Both the position numbers and the translations under genes were made by a program. Positions 1 to 11,309 of a DNA stretch of 64,000 nt are shown here, piece after piece. Every line of letters begins with the position of its first letter. The first letter of the stretch is position 1. Below the pieces are notes generated by a model. It did no database searches, was not told where the DNA came from, and saw only the letters and a program-made list of their open reading frames with translations. This DNA comes from Gibbula magus (Eukaryota; Mollusca; Gastropoda; Trochida; Trochidae), in the NCBI GenBank assembly GCA_936450465.1, contig OW388301.1, positions 21,991,523 through 22,055,522 on the forward strand, in the 5' to 3' direction.

Positions 1-1164
1 ACCAATGTCTGTGTGCATTACACTCAATGTGAATCATATACAATATTTGAAGAACCAAAACTACAGTCCGATTTACATGCACCGATCTTTCAAGCATAAT
101 CAATCTAGATGTGTCTTTTTTCTTTGGTTGATAGATGTGCGTTAATCGTGATGCAGTGTCCGGTTTTCGACCAGAACTACTTTTACATATATATCGTCAC
201 TATACTGAGTCGACTGTCTTCAAATTGGTCATTTTCGGTAACATTAAGTACTTCTCGATACAATAGCACCATATATAACAGGCATGACCCCTAACAACAC
301 AATGTAAGCCAAAACGAAAGTGTGAATTTCCTGTTCACACACCAACATGAAAAACTCATTAGTCATATAAATTAGTGTGCTAATGGTTAGGGCGATATTG
401 TGTCTCTCTGATGAGGTATTGCTGTCTCACATCCGCATCGTAGGGTGGTCAAGGGGAAGCAACTCTTGTACATGACGCTTCAATAAAATCGTCATCATAT
501 CCAACTTGTTCTCATGTACAAAGTCATCTTACTTTGAAACGTAATTGTGAAAAGGGCATTAGGAGTTCTTTAATAAAATAGATTGTTATTCCCAAATGCT
601 TCAGCTGCATATCAATCAAGGTTGTAGCGCTTAGATGCAAATATCTTCAAACTGGTGTAACGCTTTGTTTAAGTATATTAGCGAAATAATTATGATTCTC
701 CAATTTAGAGTGAACCACCAGCAACTACCCGTATGGAATGTACTATTCACTCATCCAGTACAGACAAATCTATTTCGCTTACGATGTCTGACTTGGAAGC
801 GATAGACCAACGTTTTCATGAGGACACTACATCCTCTCCCCACCTGCCATCGTGAACCACCCCCATCGACAAAGAGTAGGCTACAATGCAATAAAGGTGT
901 TGTTGTTGGATCAGAGTTTAACGTCTGCTTCCACCATTGGTGATTTCGCCGATGGGGAATTATACTTACTTACGCTGAAAGCTATAAAACATGAAAACAG
1001 ATAATTTCAATGTGTAAGTACAACTCCATAAAAAATATAAAAAGGGTGGTTAGTTAATTATATGTTTAAGTCCAAAAGACAGCAATAATGTTTTAATATT
1101 AAATGATAGTAAAGTGAAGCGACGTGGCTTGGGGGGTCGGGGTGGAGACTGGGGGGTGAGGGTA
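1..1164. other. AT-rich region without a recognisable gene
   Basis: No exon, RNA gene or element end could be supported. Positions about 543-680 resemble 3742-3870 and 4382-4520: each runs through 'attgtgaaaa', a run ending 'cttgttattccc', 'aatgcttcagct' and 'caaatatcttc'. The segment is therefore a diverged member of the repeat family that also borders the higher-order tandem array downstream. Confidence 0.5.
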
Positions 1165-3790
1165 ACCCCAAATAGAAGCCCCCACGGCTTCAACTGAAAC
1201 ATGGAAAAAAGCGGATCCAAAACCACCAATTTCACTTAAGGAAAACTTTGATGTTTCGAGCCGTATTATTGACGTCGCAGTTTAGCTTAACTGAAAAGGT
1301 GGTTTCTGAGCTTGGCTTGTGACTTGGTGCATCTAAATCGACTACAGTGTAAATATCGTATGAGTTTTTTCCAGGATGTATCTCTCAGTTCACTCGAACT
1401 GGTATGATTTAGTACATAGTAGTATGTATATCTGTGGAGAAATAAGAATTTTAAAGGTTTCCGGGAGGCCACGATGAACCAGACATTGTCGATACTGTTG
1501 TCCGGTTATTCGAGTTTAAGTATGAGTCTTTTCACTTGAATATCATCTAATTCAACAAGTGTGTAAATATCATATGAATTCCTTCCAGTATGTATATCTC
1601 AGTTCGCGCAGAATACATTTCCACTTGAACTGGCATGACTTAAAGCTTAATAGCATGTGTATCTTTGGAGAAATAAGAATTTTAAAGAATTCCAGTAAGG
1701 CCACGATGAACCAGACAGTGTTGAGACTGTTGTCCGGTTATTCGTGTCTTAGCATGATTCTTTACACTTGCAACATCTTCTAAATCAACTCTTGTATAAA
1801 TATCATATGAATTTTGAACAGGTTTTACCTCACATTACGCGGTGGATATATTTTAACTCGAACTGGTAATGACTTATTGCCCAGTAAGGTGTATATCTTT
1901 GAAGAAATAAGAAAATTAGTTTTTTAAGAACCTAGGTAAACCTTCAAAGTTATCATACTTTGAAAAATAATTGTGAAAAAGTTAATAGGATTTCGCTAAT
2001 AAGATATGAAACTTGTATACCCCAAACAGAAGGCCCCACGGCTTCAACTGAAACATGGAAAAAAAACTCAAAAAGCGGATCCAAAACTACCAATTTCACT
2101 TAAGGAAAACTTTGATGTTTCGAGCCATATAACTGACGTCACAGTTTATCTTAACAGAAAAGGTCGGATTTGGAGCGGGTTTCTGAGCTTGACTTGTGAC
2201 TTGGTGCATCTAAATCGACTACAGTGTAAATATCGTATGAGTTTTTTTCCAGGATGTATCTCTCAGTTCGCGCGGAATAGCTTTTCACTCGAACTGGTAT
2301 GATTTAGTACAAAGTAGCATGTATATCTGTGGAAAAATTTGAATTTTAAAGGTTTCCGGGAGGCCACGATGAACCGGACATTGTCGATACTGTTGTCCGG
2401 TTATTCGAGTTTAAGTATGAGTCTTTTCACTTGAAAATCATCTAATTCAACAAGTGTGTAAATATCATATGAATTCCTTCCAGTATGTATATCTCAGTTC
2501 GCGTAGAATACATTTCTGGCATGACTTAAAGCTTAATAGCAAGTGTATCTTTGGAGAAATAAGAAGTTTAAAGAATTCCAGTAAGGCCACGATGAACCAG
2601 ACAGTGTTGAGACTGTTGTCCGGTTATTCGTGTCTTAGCATGATTCTTCACACTTGCAAAATCTTCTAAATCGACTATTGTATAAATATCATATGAATTT
2701 CGAACAGGTTTTACCCCACATTACGCGTAGAATAGACTTTAACTCGAACTGGTATGACTTATTGCTTTGTAAATTGTTTGTCTTTGGAGAAATGAGAAAA
2801 TTCGATTTTTTTAAGAACCTAGGTAAACATTCAAAGTTATCATACTTTGGAAAATAATTGTGAAAAAGTTAATAGGATTTCGCTAATAAGATATGAAACT
2901 TGTATACCCCAAACAGAAGGTCCCACGGCTTCAACTGAAACATGGGAAAAAAACTCAAAAAGCGGATCCAAAACCACCAATTTCACTTAAGGAAAACTTT
3001 GATGTTTCGAGCAATATAACTGACGTCACAGTTTATCTTAACAGAAAAGGTCGGATTTGGAGCGGGTTTCTGAGCTTGACTTGTGACTTGGTGCATCTAA
3101 ATCGACTACAGTGTAAATATCGCATGAGTTTTTTCCAGGATGTATCTCTCAGTTCGCGCGGAATAGCTTTTCACTCGAACTGGTATGATTTAGTACAAAG
3201 TAGCATGTATATCTGTGGAAAAATTAGAATTTTAAAGGTTTCCGGGAGGCCACGATGAACCGGACATTGTCGATACTGTTGTCCGGTTATTCGAGTTTAA
3301 GTATGAGTCTTTTCACTTGAAAATCATCTAATTCAACAAGTGTGTAAATATCATATGAATTCCTTCCAGTATGTATATCTCAGTTCGCGTAGAATACATT
3401 TCTGGCATGACTTAAAGCTTAATAGCAAGTGTATCTTTGGAGACATAAGAATTTTAAAGAATTCCAGTAAGGCCACGATGAACCAGACAGTGTTGAGACT
3501 GTTGTCCGGTTATTCGTGTCTTAGCATGATTCTTCACACTTGCAAAATCTTCTAAATCGACTATTGTATAAATATCATATGAATTTCGAACAGGTTTTAC
3601 CTCACATTACGCGTAGAATAGACTTTAACTCGAACTGGTATGACTTATTGCTTTGTAAATTGTTTGTCTTTGGAGAAATAAGAAAATTCGATTTTTTTAA
3701 GAACCTAGGTAAACATTCAAAGTTATCATACTTTGAAAAATAATTGTGAAAAAGTTAATAGGATTTCGCTAATAAGATATGAAACTTGTT
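1165..3790. repeat. Higher-order tandem repeat, about 887-bp unit, three copies
   Basis: The segment beginning near 'cccacggcttcaactgaaac' recurs at about 1173, 2030 and 2917. The last two copies are about 887 bp apart and almost identical; the first is more diverged and shortened by deletions. Each copy contains three diverged subunits of about 210-235 bp, each starting near 'gtgtaaatatc' (for example 1348/1560/1793, 2223/2455/2688, 3112/3342/3575) and continuing through 'cgaactggtatgactt' and 'gttgtccggttattcg'. Short open frames inside are periodic shadows of the repeat and show no known domain. This is the classic satellite higher-order pattern: old subunit divergence followed by recent amplification of a trimer. 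Confidence 0.85.
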
Positions 3791-4700
3791 GTTCCCCAAT
3801 GCTTCAGCTGCTTATACATCTAAGTTTCAGCTTTCAGGTGCAAATATCTTCGGCGTGGTGTTTTCGCAAAGATGCACAGGGTTAAAATATTTGAAAACGT
3901 TAAAATGTATATATGGCGTCGAAACCACTTGACCTACGACTTGGCAATGGTAACATATTTTGCTTGTCTAGTTATTAAGCATATTTTAAAACAAGTTGCG
4001 AGTCTCTAGTATCTCTCTGGGGTTATTTAGAGTGACATTTAACATGTCAAAATTAGAAAAAAATTAAGAAAATCAAAATGGCGGCTAAACCAGGTGACCT
4101 ACGAATTTGTCATGATTTACTTTTTTGCTTGTATTGTTCTTGCGCATCGTTTGCAAAACAATTCAAGTCTCTAAATTCATTTTACAAAATTTTCCCATGT
4201 TAAAGTTTGTCTTTATTATGACCGGAAATGACTCTACGCGAGCGATTTTATTATTGATTCATAAAGACCATAGTCCCGTCTCACTCTCCTGAAAAAAATC
4301 GTTCAATTCGATAGGTAGGTTTTTGAATTAACGCCCCTGAAAGTTCGCGGTTTTCAAAAATAGCCTTAGTTTGAAAGGTCACTGTGAAAAAAGTATTAGG
4401 AATTCGCACAAACAAGAACAAACTTGTTATTCCCCAATGTGTCAGCTATATATAACTAAAGTTTCAGCTCTGTGGTGCAAATATCTTCGGAGTGGTGTAT
4501 CCGCAAAGGTACATGGGGTCAGAAATTTTGAAAAAGTTTAAAAATCCAAGATGGCGGCTAAACCACGTGACTAACGATTTAACCGCTATTTACTTTTTTG
4601 CTCGGATTGTCAATGCGCATCTTTTAAAAAAAAGTTCAAAGTCTCTAAGTACATTTTGAAATTTTTTCCCATGTTAAAAATCGAAATTTGGATTCGAACT
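3791..4700. repeat. Diverged repeats bordering the array
   Basis: Two related segments start near 3785 and 4425 with 'cttgttattccccaatg' or a close variant, followed by 'caaatatcttcgg' and then 'aaatggcggctaaaccag' (4077) or 'aagatggcggctaaaccacg' (4548). They match the segment near 543-680, so this repeat lies on both sides of the 887-bp array. No coding content was recognised. Confidence 0.55.
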
Positions 4701-4901
4701 GGACCTTTAATGGTGGAACCGATTAGGCCCAAAAGCTTCTCGGCAAAACTACATAGTAAGGGCTATCAGCCTGTAAAGTTTCGATGTAATAGCTGCATTC
4801 CTTCTTGCCAAAATGCCACTGACAAAATCGGTGGAATAATAAAACAAAAACACGCCAATAACAATAAGGATTCAGCATAATAATTAATTCTGCAATAATT
4901 G

Positions 4902-5241
4902 TCATAAACATAGTCCATGTAGCCAGGTCCATATCACCACGAGACTGGTTATACCACCGAGCATTGTCACTAGTAGCATCTCATCATCGTGGTAATTTTC
5001 AATGTCCATATACTTTGCTAAACTCATTTGATCAAATAAACTCTCATACAACATGTCACGTTTTGACTGCAAATGTTCACATTGTATTATCTGGTGATTG
5101 AAAATATCGTAACATTCACAGTCACACAACAAACACATACCTGTCAAAACAGGTAGAAAACCAAGTTTAACTAGGGCGTACATGTGTTTACAGTCAGTTT
5201 TACTCCAGTTATACACAACTGCCATAGTCTGTGAGGTAAGA
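4902..5241 (-). pseudogene. Partial ORF cut by the DIRS insertion, possibly a LINE C-terminal zinc-binding region
   Basis: A minus-strand open frame of about 134 codons runs to 4902. Its first 20 or so codons (about 5306-5242) are DIRS terminal-repeat sequence, so the pre-existing frame begins near 5241 and has lost its upstream part. The remaining protein contains a Cys-rich stretch (LLCDCECYD, then HQIIQCEHLQSKRD). This spacing recalls the C-terminal zinc-binding region of non-LTR retrotransposon reverse transcriptases. No catalytic motif is present, so the identity is uncertain. A broken host exon is the alternative. Confidence 0.35.
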
Positions 5242-5280
5242 GTCGAACCAACCTGCAGAGGTTGCAGATTCTTTGAAGAG

Positions 5281-5484
5281 GATCCTCCTTGGGGTACATA
5301 TAGCATACAAATCCCATTTTTAAGGTTATGACAGTTAGAATTTAATATTTTTAATAAAATAACCGTAAAATAATAATAAATTACTAAAAAATAAACATTT
5401 GGACCACCCTAAGTGGGCCCCAACCCTGGCGGTTGCTAGGCATGCCAAGGGCAGGTAACTCTCAACTCACCACTTATAAATCTG
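5281..5484 (-). repeat. DIRS inverted terminal repeat (3' end of the element)
   Basis: This stretch is the reverse complement of 10562-10757 with scattered mismatches and small indels. It includes the shared blocks 'ggggtacatatagcat', 'ataaacatttggaccaccct', 'aaccctggcggttgctag' and 'cacttataaatctg'. The outermost segment 5242-5283 has no counterpart at the other terminus but is complementary to the internal complementary region. Confidence 0.88.
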
Positions 5485-5520
5485 ACAGGCAGACAGAATA
5501 AGGGGAGGTGGGTGGCCCTA

Positions 5521-5614
5521 CCCCAAGGATGATCCTCTTCAAAGAATCTGCAACCTCTGCAGGTTGGTTCGATTCTTTTTCAGAAGGGATCCTCCTTGGG
5601 GTACATATAGCATA
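5521..5614. repeat. DIRS internal complementary region (ICR)
   Basis: Positions 5521-5575 are the reverse complement of 5242-5294 (about 53 bp, one or two mismatches; core 'gcaacctctgcaggttggtt'). Positions 5571-5614 are the reverse complement of about 10731-10775 (about 44 bp, one mismatch; core 'ttctttttcagaagggatcc'). The two halves meet at 'ggttcgattc', giving the predicted end-to-end junction of a circular DNA intermediate, with a shared 'ga' at the crossover. In DIRS elements this region templates completion of the termini. Confidence 0.85.
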
Positions 5615-5828
5615 AAACAGACTCTCAAAGAAGAGTCCTGGCAGTGGAATTCTGTCTGCTAGACAGTACAATATAGATGCTCGAAGATAATTTCTTAAAT
5701 CTGTGAAAAAAGGAGCAACTAACCTGAACACCATAAGGCCGAATCCAAGGGATTGAGCGTGCCTGTGGATCAGGGAATACTGACAAATAGCCTTCAAAAC
5801 AGGCTTTATTTATATTAAGCAAAATGCA

Positions 5829-5852
5829 CCCCCCCCCCCCCCCCCTTTTTTT
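5829..5852. repeat. C17T7 homopolymer tract
   Basis: A run of 17 C followed directly by 7 T inside the DIRS element, between the ICR and the recombinase frame. It is a likely sequencing and replication slippage site. Confidence 0.9.
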
Positions 5853-5994
5853 GGAAAAGGACTATGGGAGAGATACAAAAATGGCAAGAAAACACCCGTA
5901 CTATAACCCCTGATTCTCTTATCGGGAGTGCACCACGTGATGTTAGTACCAACAGAAACAGTGTCAAAGTTAAACACAACCTCGGAAAGCTCAT

Positions 5995-6660
5995 TCAGCT
6001 AGAGGAGTTATGACTCTGCCCACTGGAGAGAACTGTCTGACTGAACCGAGCTCGTTCCCTGGAGTGCTTATCCAGCTGGTAATGCCGAATGAACGTGCTC
6101 GGAGTGCTCCAGATAGCTGCGGAGCAGATCTCTTCGATGGGCAGGGCCGCAGCGAACGCTTTGGACGTCGCTACTGCCCTAACCGAATGAGCCTTCAGAC
6201 CTTCTGGCGGGCTCATGCCCTTATGGACGTAAGCCAGTACTATAGCTGACACGATCCAACGAAAAATCGTCTGTTTGGAGGCGGGAGCCCCTGGGCTGGC
6301 TCCGCCATAGCAACAAAACAGTTGTTTGTCCTTTCTGACTGAGGCAGTTCTGGACAAGTATTTCTTGAGAGTTCTCCGCACATCAAGAATATGAGGGCGG
6401 GAACTTACTGAGCCCGAGGCTGCCGGCTGGTGTAGCACGGGCAGCTCAATAGGGGCAGTAACGTGGAAAGAATGATCGACCTTCGGGCGATAGAAATCCG
6501 GCAGTCTAATACTGACTCTGTCCTTGTGAAAGACAGTCAGCTCGGGATCGGAGGACATCGCATGGATGTCTCCGATCCCGCCTACCGGACGTGACCACCA
6601 CAAGGAAGGCCGTCTTCCATGTTAGTAGCTGCAATGAGAGGTTTGCCAGGTCCACAAATC
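5995..6660 (-). pseudogene. DIRS tyrosine recombinase, catalytic half, frameshifted
   Basis: A 202-codon minus-strand frame (6603-5995) carries the C-terminal catalytic part of a tyrosine recombinase. The second catalytic box reads H-S-V-R (residues 139-142), a Trp stands at 165 where His/Trp is expected, and the nucleophile is the Tyr of FIRHYQ (residue 175). The first catalytic Arg box (SGRR followed by IGDIHAM) is split. The stretch around 6650-6575 reads properly only in another frame (LTWKTAF...TSGRR), and the frame returns near 6570, so two indels flank box I. The enzyme would recombine the circular cDNA with the target. This copy cannot make an intact product. Confidence 0.85.
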
Positions 6661-7713
6661 TAGTACAACAGATAGATCCCATGAAGGGCTGATCCGCCTT
6701 ACAGGAGGTCGGATCCTGTCCACACCTGCTAAGAAGCGCCGGACCAGAGGATGGGCCCCTAGAAGAGCACCATCCACCGGTATGTGGAAGGCAGAGATGG
6801 CTGTAGAATGTCCCCTGACTGTTGATGCGGCCAAGCCGGCATCAAGTCTAGATTGAAGGAATTCTAGGACAGCCACTAGAGACGTAGAAAAGGGATCTGG
6901 CAGCCCTCTACCTCTACACCAGCCCGCATAACAGGCCCATCTATCTTTGTACTGAACATTTGTCGAATCCCTCCCCAAAGCCAGTATTGTGTCCGCAACT
7001 CGTGCAGGAATACCGTCCTCTTGGAGGCGATTCCGGATAGAGGCCAAGCCACCCATTGAACCTCTGGTTTGGGGTGTGGCTTGCCCTCCTGAGCCAGCAG
7101 TCCTGGTCGACACGGTAACAGCACAGGTTGCAAAACCAGAAACCTGAGTACCAGTGGAAACCAGGACTGCGCTTTTCACAGCGGCGCGAGCAGCACAAGC
7201 AGAAGAGCCGGCTGAGCCGCTAACTGTGACAGGACCCTGGAGATCAGAGGAACTGGTGGGAAGGCCCACAGAACTCTGCCGGTCCAGTCTAGCGCGAATG
7301 CATCCGCGGCCACCGCCCTTGGGTCTGGCAGCTGGGAGCATTACACTGGGACCTGCTTGTTCGTCTCTGACACAAACAGATCCACCTGGAATAACCCGAA
7401 CAACCGGGAGATAATTGCGAATATATCCGGGTCGAGCTTCCATTCGTGTGGGGCTAGGATTGTGTGCGAAAGCGCGTCCGCCCTCACATTGTCCACCCCC
7501 GGGAGGTAAACCAGAAGGACAGTGATGTCGAACTTGTCGCACCACAGGATAAACTCCCATGACTCCTGAAGAAGTCCTGGGGACACAGTCCCCCCCTTGC
7601 TTCAGGATGTACGACATGGCTGTCTGGTTGTCCATTTCTAGACGAACCACCTGATGACGGAGCCTCTGCAGAAAGCGTTCGAACACCAATCTGACTGCTT
7701 TCAGCTCTAGCAC
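6622..7713 (-). pseudogene. DIRS RNase H region and N-terminal half of the tyrosine recombinase
   Basis: The minus-strand frame from 7713 opens with an RNase H segment (LELKAVRLVFERFL, then LEMDNQTAMSYI with the catalytic Asp). The next RNase H piece (VDNVRADALSH, the conserved D-x-x-A-D) continues in a different frame at 7586-7341. An upstream DASLSGWGG motif near 7780 supplies the first RNase H Asp. Further on, the 7713 frame encodes the recombinase core-binding region, with ADTILALG and HPLVRRFLAGV, and ends at a stop at 6622. At least two frameshifts separate the RNase H parts. RNase H removes RNA from the RNA:DNA hybrid during element replication. Confidence 0.78.
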
Positions 7714-7789
7714 GTTGATGTGCAGGCTGTCCTCGGGCCGGGATCAAAGACACGACGCCGAGTCGGGCCCTAAGACCCCTCCCCAGGCC

Positions 7790-9153
7790 GAGAGCGAAGC
7801 GTCTGTTTAGACTGTGCACGAGGGCACTTGTGTCGCCAGAGGGATACCCCTCGAGAGGTTCTCTGTGCTGGTCCACCACAAAAGATGCGGCGAGAGTAAC
7901 CCCGGAGTCTCGAGCTGCTTCTCGTAACTCTCGGAATGAGACCACAGACTGAGTAGGGCCTGCTGAACCGGTCTCATCCGAAGTCGACCTCTGAACACCA
8001 TGTCGACTGTTGCTGCCATGAACCCAAGTAACTGGAGCCATCTGCGAGCAGTGTGACTGTGGGACTCTAGGAACAAAAGCGTGGCTCTCTGAACCTTCAG
8101 AACCCCGTCTGGAGCGAGAGAGACTCTCGGCAGATCCGTCTGGAACCTGGCCCCGAGGAAGATCTGATCCTGAGAGAGGGCTTCAGGTCTGATTTCTTCA
8201 GGTTGATTATCCAGCCCAGGGATACCAGTAAACTGATAATCTCCATGGTGGCCGCCTGGTTCAGAGCCTGAGACAGCGCTCTGACCAACCAATCGTCCAG
8301 GTATGGGTGGCAAAACCGACCTCGTGCCCTGGCAACCTGAGCGGAAATCAGCATGAGCTTCGTGAACTGGTAACATGTCCCGTAGAATGCAAACCTCAGA
8401 TATTTCTTGAACTCTGGGTGCATCGGGACATGGAGATATGTGTCCTTGAGGTCTATCGAGGAAAGCCACTCGTTTGCCTCTAAGGACGCTATGACCGACC
8501 TCAAAGTCTCCATCTCGAACGATGGAACCTCTATCTTTCTGTTGAGATACTTGAGGTTTAGAATCGGTCTGAAACCCCCGTCCTTCTTGGTAACAGGTGG
8601 AGTAATAACCACTCTGCTCCTGACCTGGGGGTACCACCTCTATGGCCAATTTCTGGAGTAGTGCTCGCAGTTCGGACCTGAGGATTTCGGCTTTCTCCGG
8701 CACAGAGGGGACCGGTGTGTCCCGTATCCCGGAGAAGACCGGTGGCGCGACTTTCCGCCGAGGCAGATGTCCTTCCCTGAGCGTGGACAGGACCCAGGGA
8801 TTGTCGGTTACCTTCAACCAAGCTGGAAGGAACCCTGACAGATGGCCGCCTACTGGGATGCTGGGCTGCAGACAGTGAACCCCCGTCTTGGGGCCACCTC
8901 GGGAACTGGCGGGGTTAGGAACCCTGATTGGGTTTTCGGCACCCCCGAAAAGGCCTGTTGGAAGGCTTTCCCCCACGTGCCTGCTTGCCGCCCCTAGGCT
9001 TCTGACCCTGGTAGTGGAGCGGTTTGATCCACTCCAGGGCCTCTCCTGGGAAGCCTTGGGCCAAAGACGCTTTGCGCGCTTTGGAGGTGGCGATTTCGTA
9101 AGGAGTTTAGTGTCCTTCCGAACCGTGGCCACCTCCACAGCGTCCTTGAGCAC
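7790..9153 (-). pseudogene. DIRS reverse transcriptase, core in a shifted frame
   Basis: The minus-strand frame from 9153 encodes the N-terminal part (VGGHLSGFLPAW, NPWVLSTLREG) and, from about 8180 down, the RT connection region. The catalytic core lies in another frame at 8612-8097: VTKKDGGFRPILNLKYLN, then SSIDLKDTYLHVPMHP (motif A with Asp) and YLDDWL (motif C). Two indels near 8610 and 8180 therefore break the gene. The usual segment between motif A and the YLDD box appears shortened (FYGTCYQFTKLM). The YLDD-type box with LKDTY and the neighbouring recombinase assign it to the DIRS order. It once copied element RNA into DNA. Confidence 0.87.
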
Positions 9154-9353
9154 CTGCTGTGCCCCTGGGAAGAGGGAGTCCCCAAACCGGAAAGGCAGAG
9201 CCAGGAGCCTTGCATGGGTGTCCTAACCTGCCGACGCAGTCGACAGCCAGAGACGCCACATGCCCATTACGGCGACCATCATCTGGCTAGCTCCGACCCC
9301 CACCGACTGCAATAGGATTACTACCGAATCGGACTTGGGGTCTCTTAACCTCC

Positions 9354-10013
9354 CTACCAACTCCGACTGAAGAGCCTGCTGCGCCGCGTTGCGAAAAGAG
9401 TCTTCGAAAAACCTGAAGTGCGAGGCCTGCTGGGTAAAAGGAGGTTGCCGGCGGCCTTGCTCTTGGTTGCCGCCACCACCGGCGCCACCTGAGCCACTAG
9501 GGACTCGGGGCTGCGTTGTAGCATCGACCTCGGGGCCTGGAACTCCTTACGGAGCCCCGAGACCGACTCGGCCAACATTCCCTTCATCTGCTCATGCAAT
9601 ATGGATGAAAATTGTTGTAAATCAAAAGGTGCAGGGAGGGGAACCTGTCTCTCTAGGACAGGGGGCTGTAACTCAGCCTCCTCCTCTGATACAAGTACAG
9701 AAGGAGGAGTAGAGAGAGCCTTGTCGTTAGTGCGGCCCTTACCAGACCCTTTACCCTTTCCTGCCTTACGCTTGAGCTTAGAGGGGGGATCTACGGAAGC
9801 AACGTCTGTACCAGGCTTTATGAGCTTGTAATAGTACTGGAAGTCAGCGTGCCTGGACTTCCTGGCCTTGGGTGTGAAAGCAAGACAGACTTCACAAAGG
9901 CTGTCATCATGCCCGTCTTCCGCCAAGCACTTGATGCATTTAGCATGCCGATCTGCTGGCGGTATTTTAATGTGACATCCCGAACACTGAGTGAAGGACT
10001 GAAAATCAAACAA
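9354..10013 (-). CDS. DIRS gag-like ORF1 (219 codons)
   Basis: The first large minus-strand frame of the DIRS element. The N-terminus has a Cys-rich zinc-binding stretch (CSGCHIKIPPADRHAKCIKC, then CEVC), followed by a Lys/Gly-rich basic region (LKRKAGKGKGSGKG) and a Pro/Glu-rich part. This architecture fits the nucleic-acid-binding gag-like protein of mollusc and echinoderm DIRS elements. The frame is open over its length but may be C-terminally shortened: a matching continuation (toward 9215-9153) lies in another frame. ATG at 10013 is the first start after the left terminal repeat. Confidence 0.7.
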   Translation of the reverse strand: MFDFQSFTQCSGCHIKIPPADRHAKCIKCLAEDGHDDSLCEVCLAFTPKARKSRHADFQYYYKLIKPGTDVASVDPPSKLKRKAGKGKGSGKGRTNDKALSTPPSVLVSEEEAELQPPVLERQVPLPAPFDLQQFSSILHEQMKGMLAESVSGLRKEFQAPRSMLQRSPESLVAQVAPVVAATKSKAAGNLLLPSRPRTSGFSKTLFATRRSRLFSRSW

Positions 10014-10561
10014 TCAGAGTGTGAGACCAAAATGGGAGGGGTAGGAATGTGCATATGTAAACATCAAAAATGCAACAACACCCCGGCAGAGGCAGTTATA
10101 TTAGTGATAATAATAAATGCAAGCCGCCATTGATACGTACCTGATGCCTGAATGAAAACATGTAAACAAACATGGCTGACATGAAAAACGACTAAGTGCA
10201 AATCCCGATCGGAAAGCTAAGCTGACCAGAAAGGGATGGAAACCGTCGTGCATCCTACATATAACTATCATAAACCAACTTGTACAATCCCAGAACATTT
10301 TCGAAATCTGTAAAAAGGGATACCAAAAAGGAAAAGGGCCGCCATGATGGGCGTTTTTTTTTCGCCACATGGCCATAACTGGTCAAGTAGGCAAAGAAAA
10401 ATCGATCATTACGAGGAAAGGAATGCGATGATAAATGGAAAACTCTGCCGAGAAAACATAAGAAAAGGTTACCACTCCTACAGTATTGAGATCTTGGTCC
10501 ATTTCTTAGAATAATCTGCGACACTGAGAGAAATTCAAACACGTCTTACTCTTGGAAATGA

Positions 10562-10775
10562 CAGATTTATAAGTGGTGAGTTGAGAGTTACTTGCCCTTG
10601 GCGGGCCTAGCAACCGCCAGGGTTGTGGCCCACTTAGGGTGGTCCAAATGTTTATTTTTTAGTATTTTATTATTTTAACGGTTATTTTATTAAAAATATT
10701 AAAACTGTCATAACTCAAAAAATAGGATTTTTATGCTATATGTACCCCATGGAGGATCCCTTCTGAAAAAGAATC
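10562..10775 (-). repeat. DIRS inverted terminal repeat (5' end of the element)
   Basis: Reverse complement of the repeat at 5281-5484. Its outer 44 bp (10731-10775, ending 'ctgaaaaagaatc') match the second half of the ICR. Transcription of the minus-strand ORFs would start in this repeat, but no promoter motif was identified. Confidence 0.88.
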
Positions 10776-11309
10776 TCTCATGGATTGAACGGAATCGGTT
10801 CAGGTCTGGTCCAGTAGACAGAGTCTCATACCATGGCTAACGGTCATTACGTTTTTTCTTATGTACCCCGTCAGTCTCACGGTGTACAAATGTTATGTAC
10901 CCCGCTGTCATAGTAACAGCTCCTAGCTAAGAGTAGGTGTCGCATCATGGTCAGATGACGTTATTAAATGACGCACGCGGTGTACTGAGTTTTGAACAGT
11001 TTGATCAGCTGTTTACCAGTCTATAAAATACAAATTCATATTCGCCTTATTTGCTGCTTGGTTTGGAAACAAATCTTAGTAGACATTGCTTGCACACTCC
11101 ATTTAAATAATATTAACTCGTTTTAAGGCATGTAAAAGCTTGTAGTAATACGTTACACGACTTTTAACATATCAGTCGAGACGGATGACGACATTTTGTT
11201 TACGTTTAGGGTCAAGGTCATTCAAGCGATATCAGCTGATCAGTCACTCGCAGTCAAAAAGCAATATCTCTATTAATACTAATTTTATTGACATGACGGA
11301 AAGATAAAT
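10776..11309. other. Intergenic/intronic DNA, no gene seen
   Basis: Flank of the DIRS insertion. No exon or RNA gene was recognised. The motif 'atgtaccccg' recurs at 10861 and 10894. Confidence 0.5.

Larger units (their letters stand above)
5242..10775 (-). mobile_element. DIRS-type tyrosine-recombinase retrotransposon (decayed)
   Basis: The element reads on the minus strand in the order gag-like ORF (10013-9354), reverse transcriptase (about 9153-7800), RNase H (about 7800-7340) and tyrosine recombinase (about 7000-5995). It is bounded by inverted terminal repeats of about 200 bp. An internal complementary region at 5521-5614 has one half complementary to the outer right end and the other half complementary to the outer left end, which is the hallmark of DIRS elements that integrate from a circular intermediate. 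The RT active site reads YLDDWL, typical of DIRS/Ngaro-type RTs. No target duplication is seen, as expected for recombinase-mediated insertion. Several frameshifts make this copy non-autonomous. Confidence 0.9.

Noticed and set aside
5474..5822. Two overlapping minus-strand frames of 65-107 codons
   Set aside because: They cover the ICR and terminal repeat of the DIRS element, which are non-coding structural sequences.
6010..9831. Plus-strand frames across the DIRS element
   Set aside because: They are antisense shadows of the GC-rich minus-strand gag, RT and recombinase.
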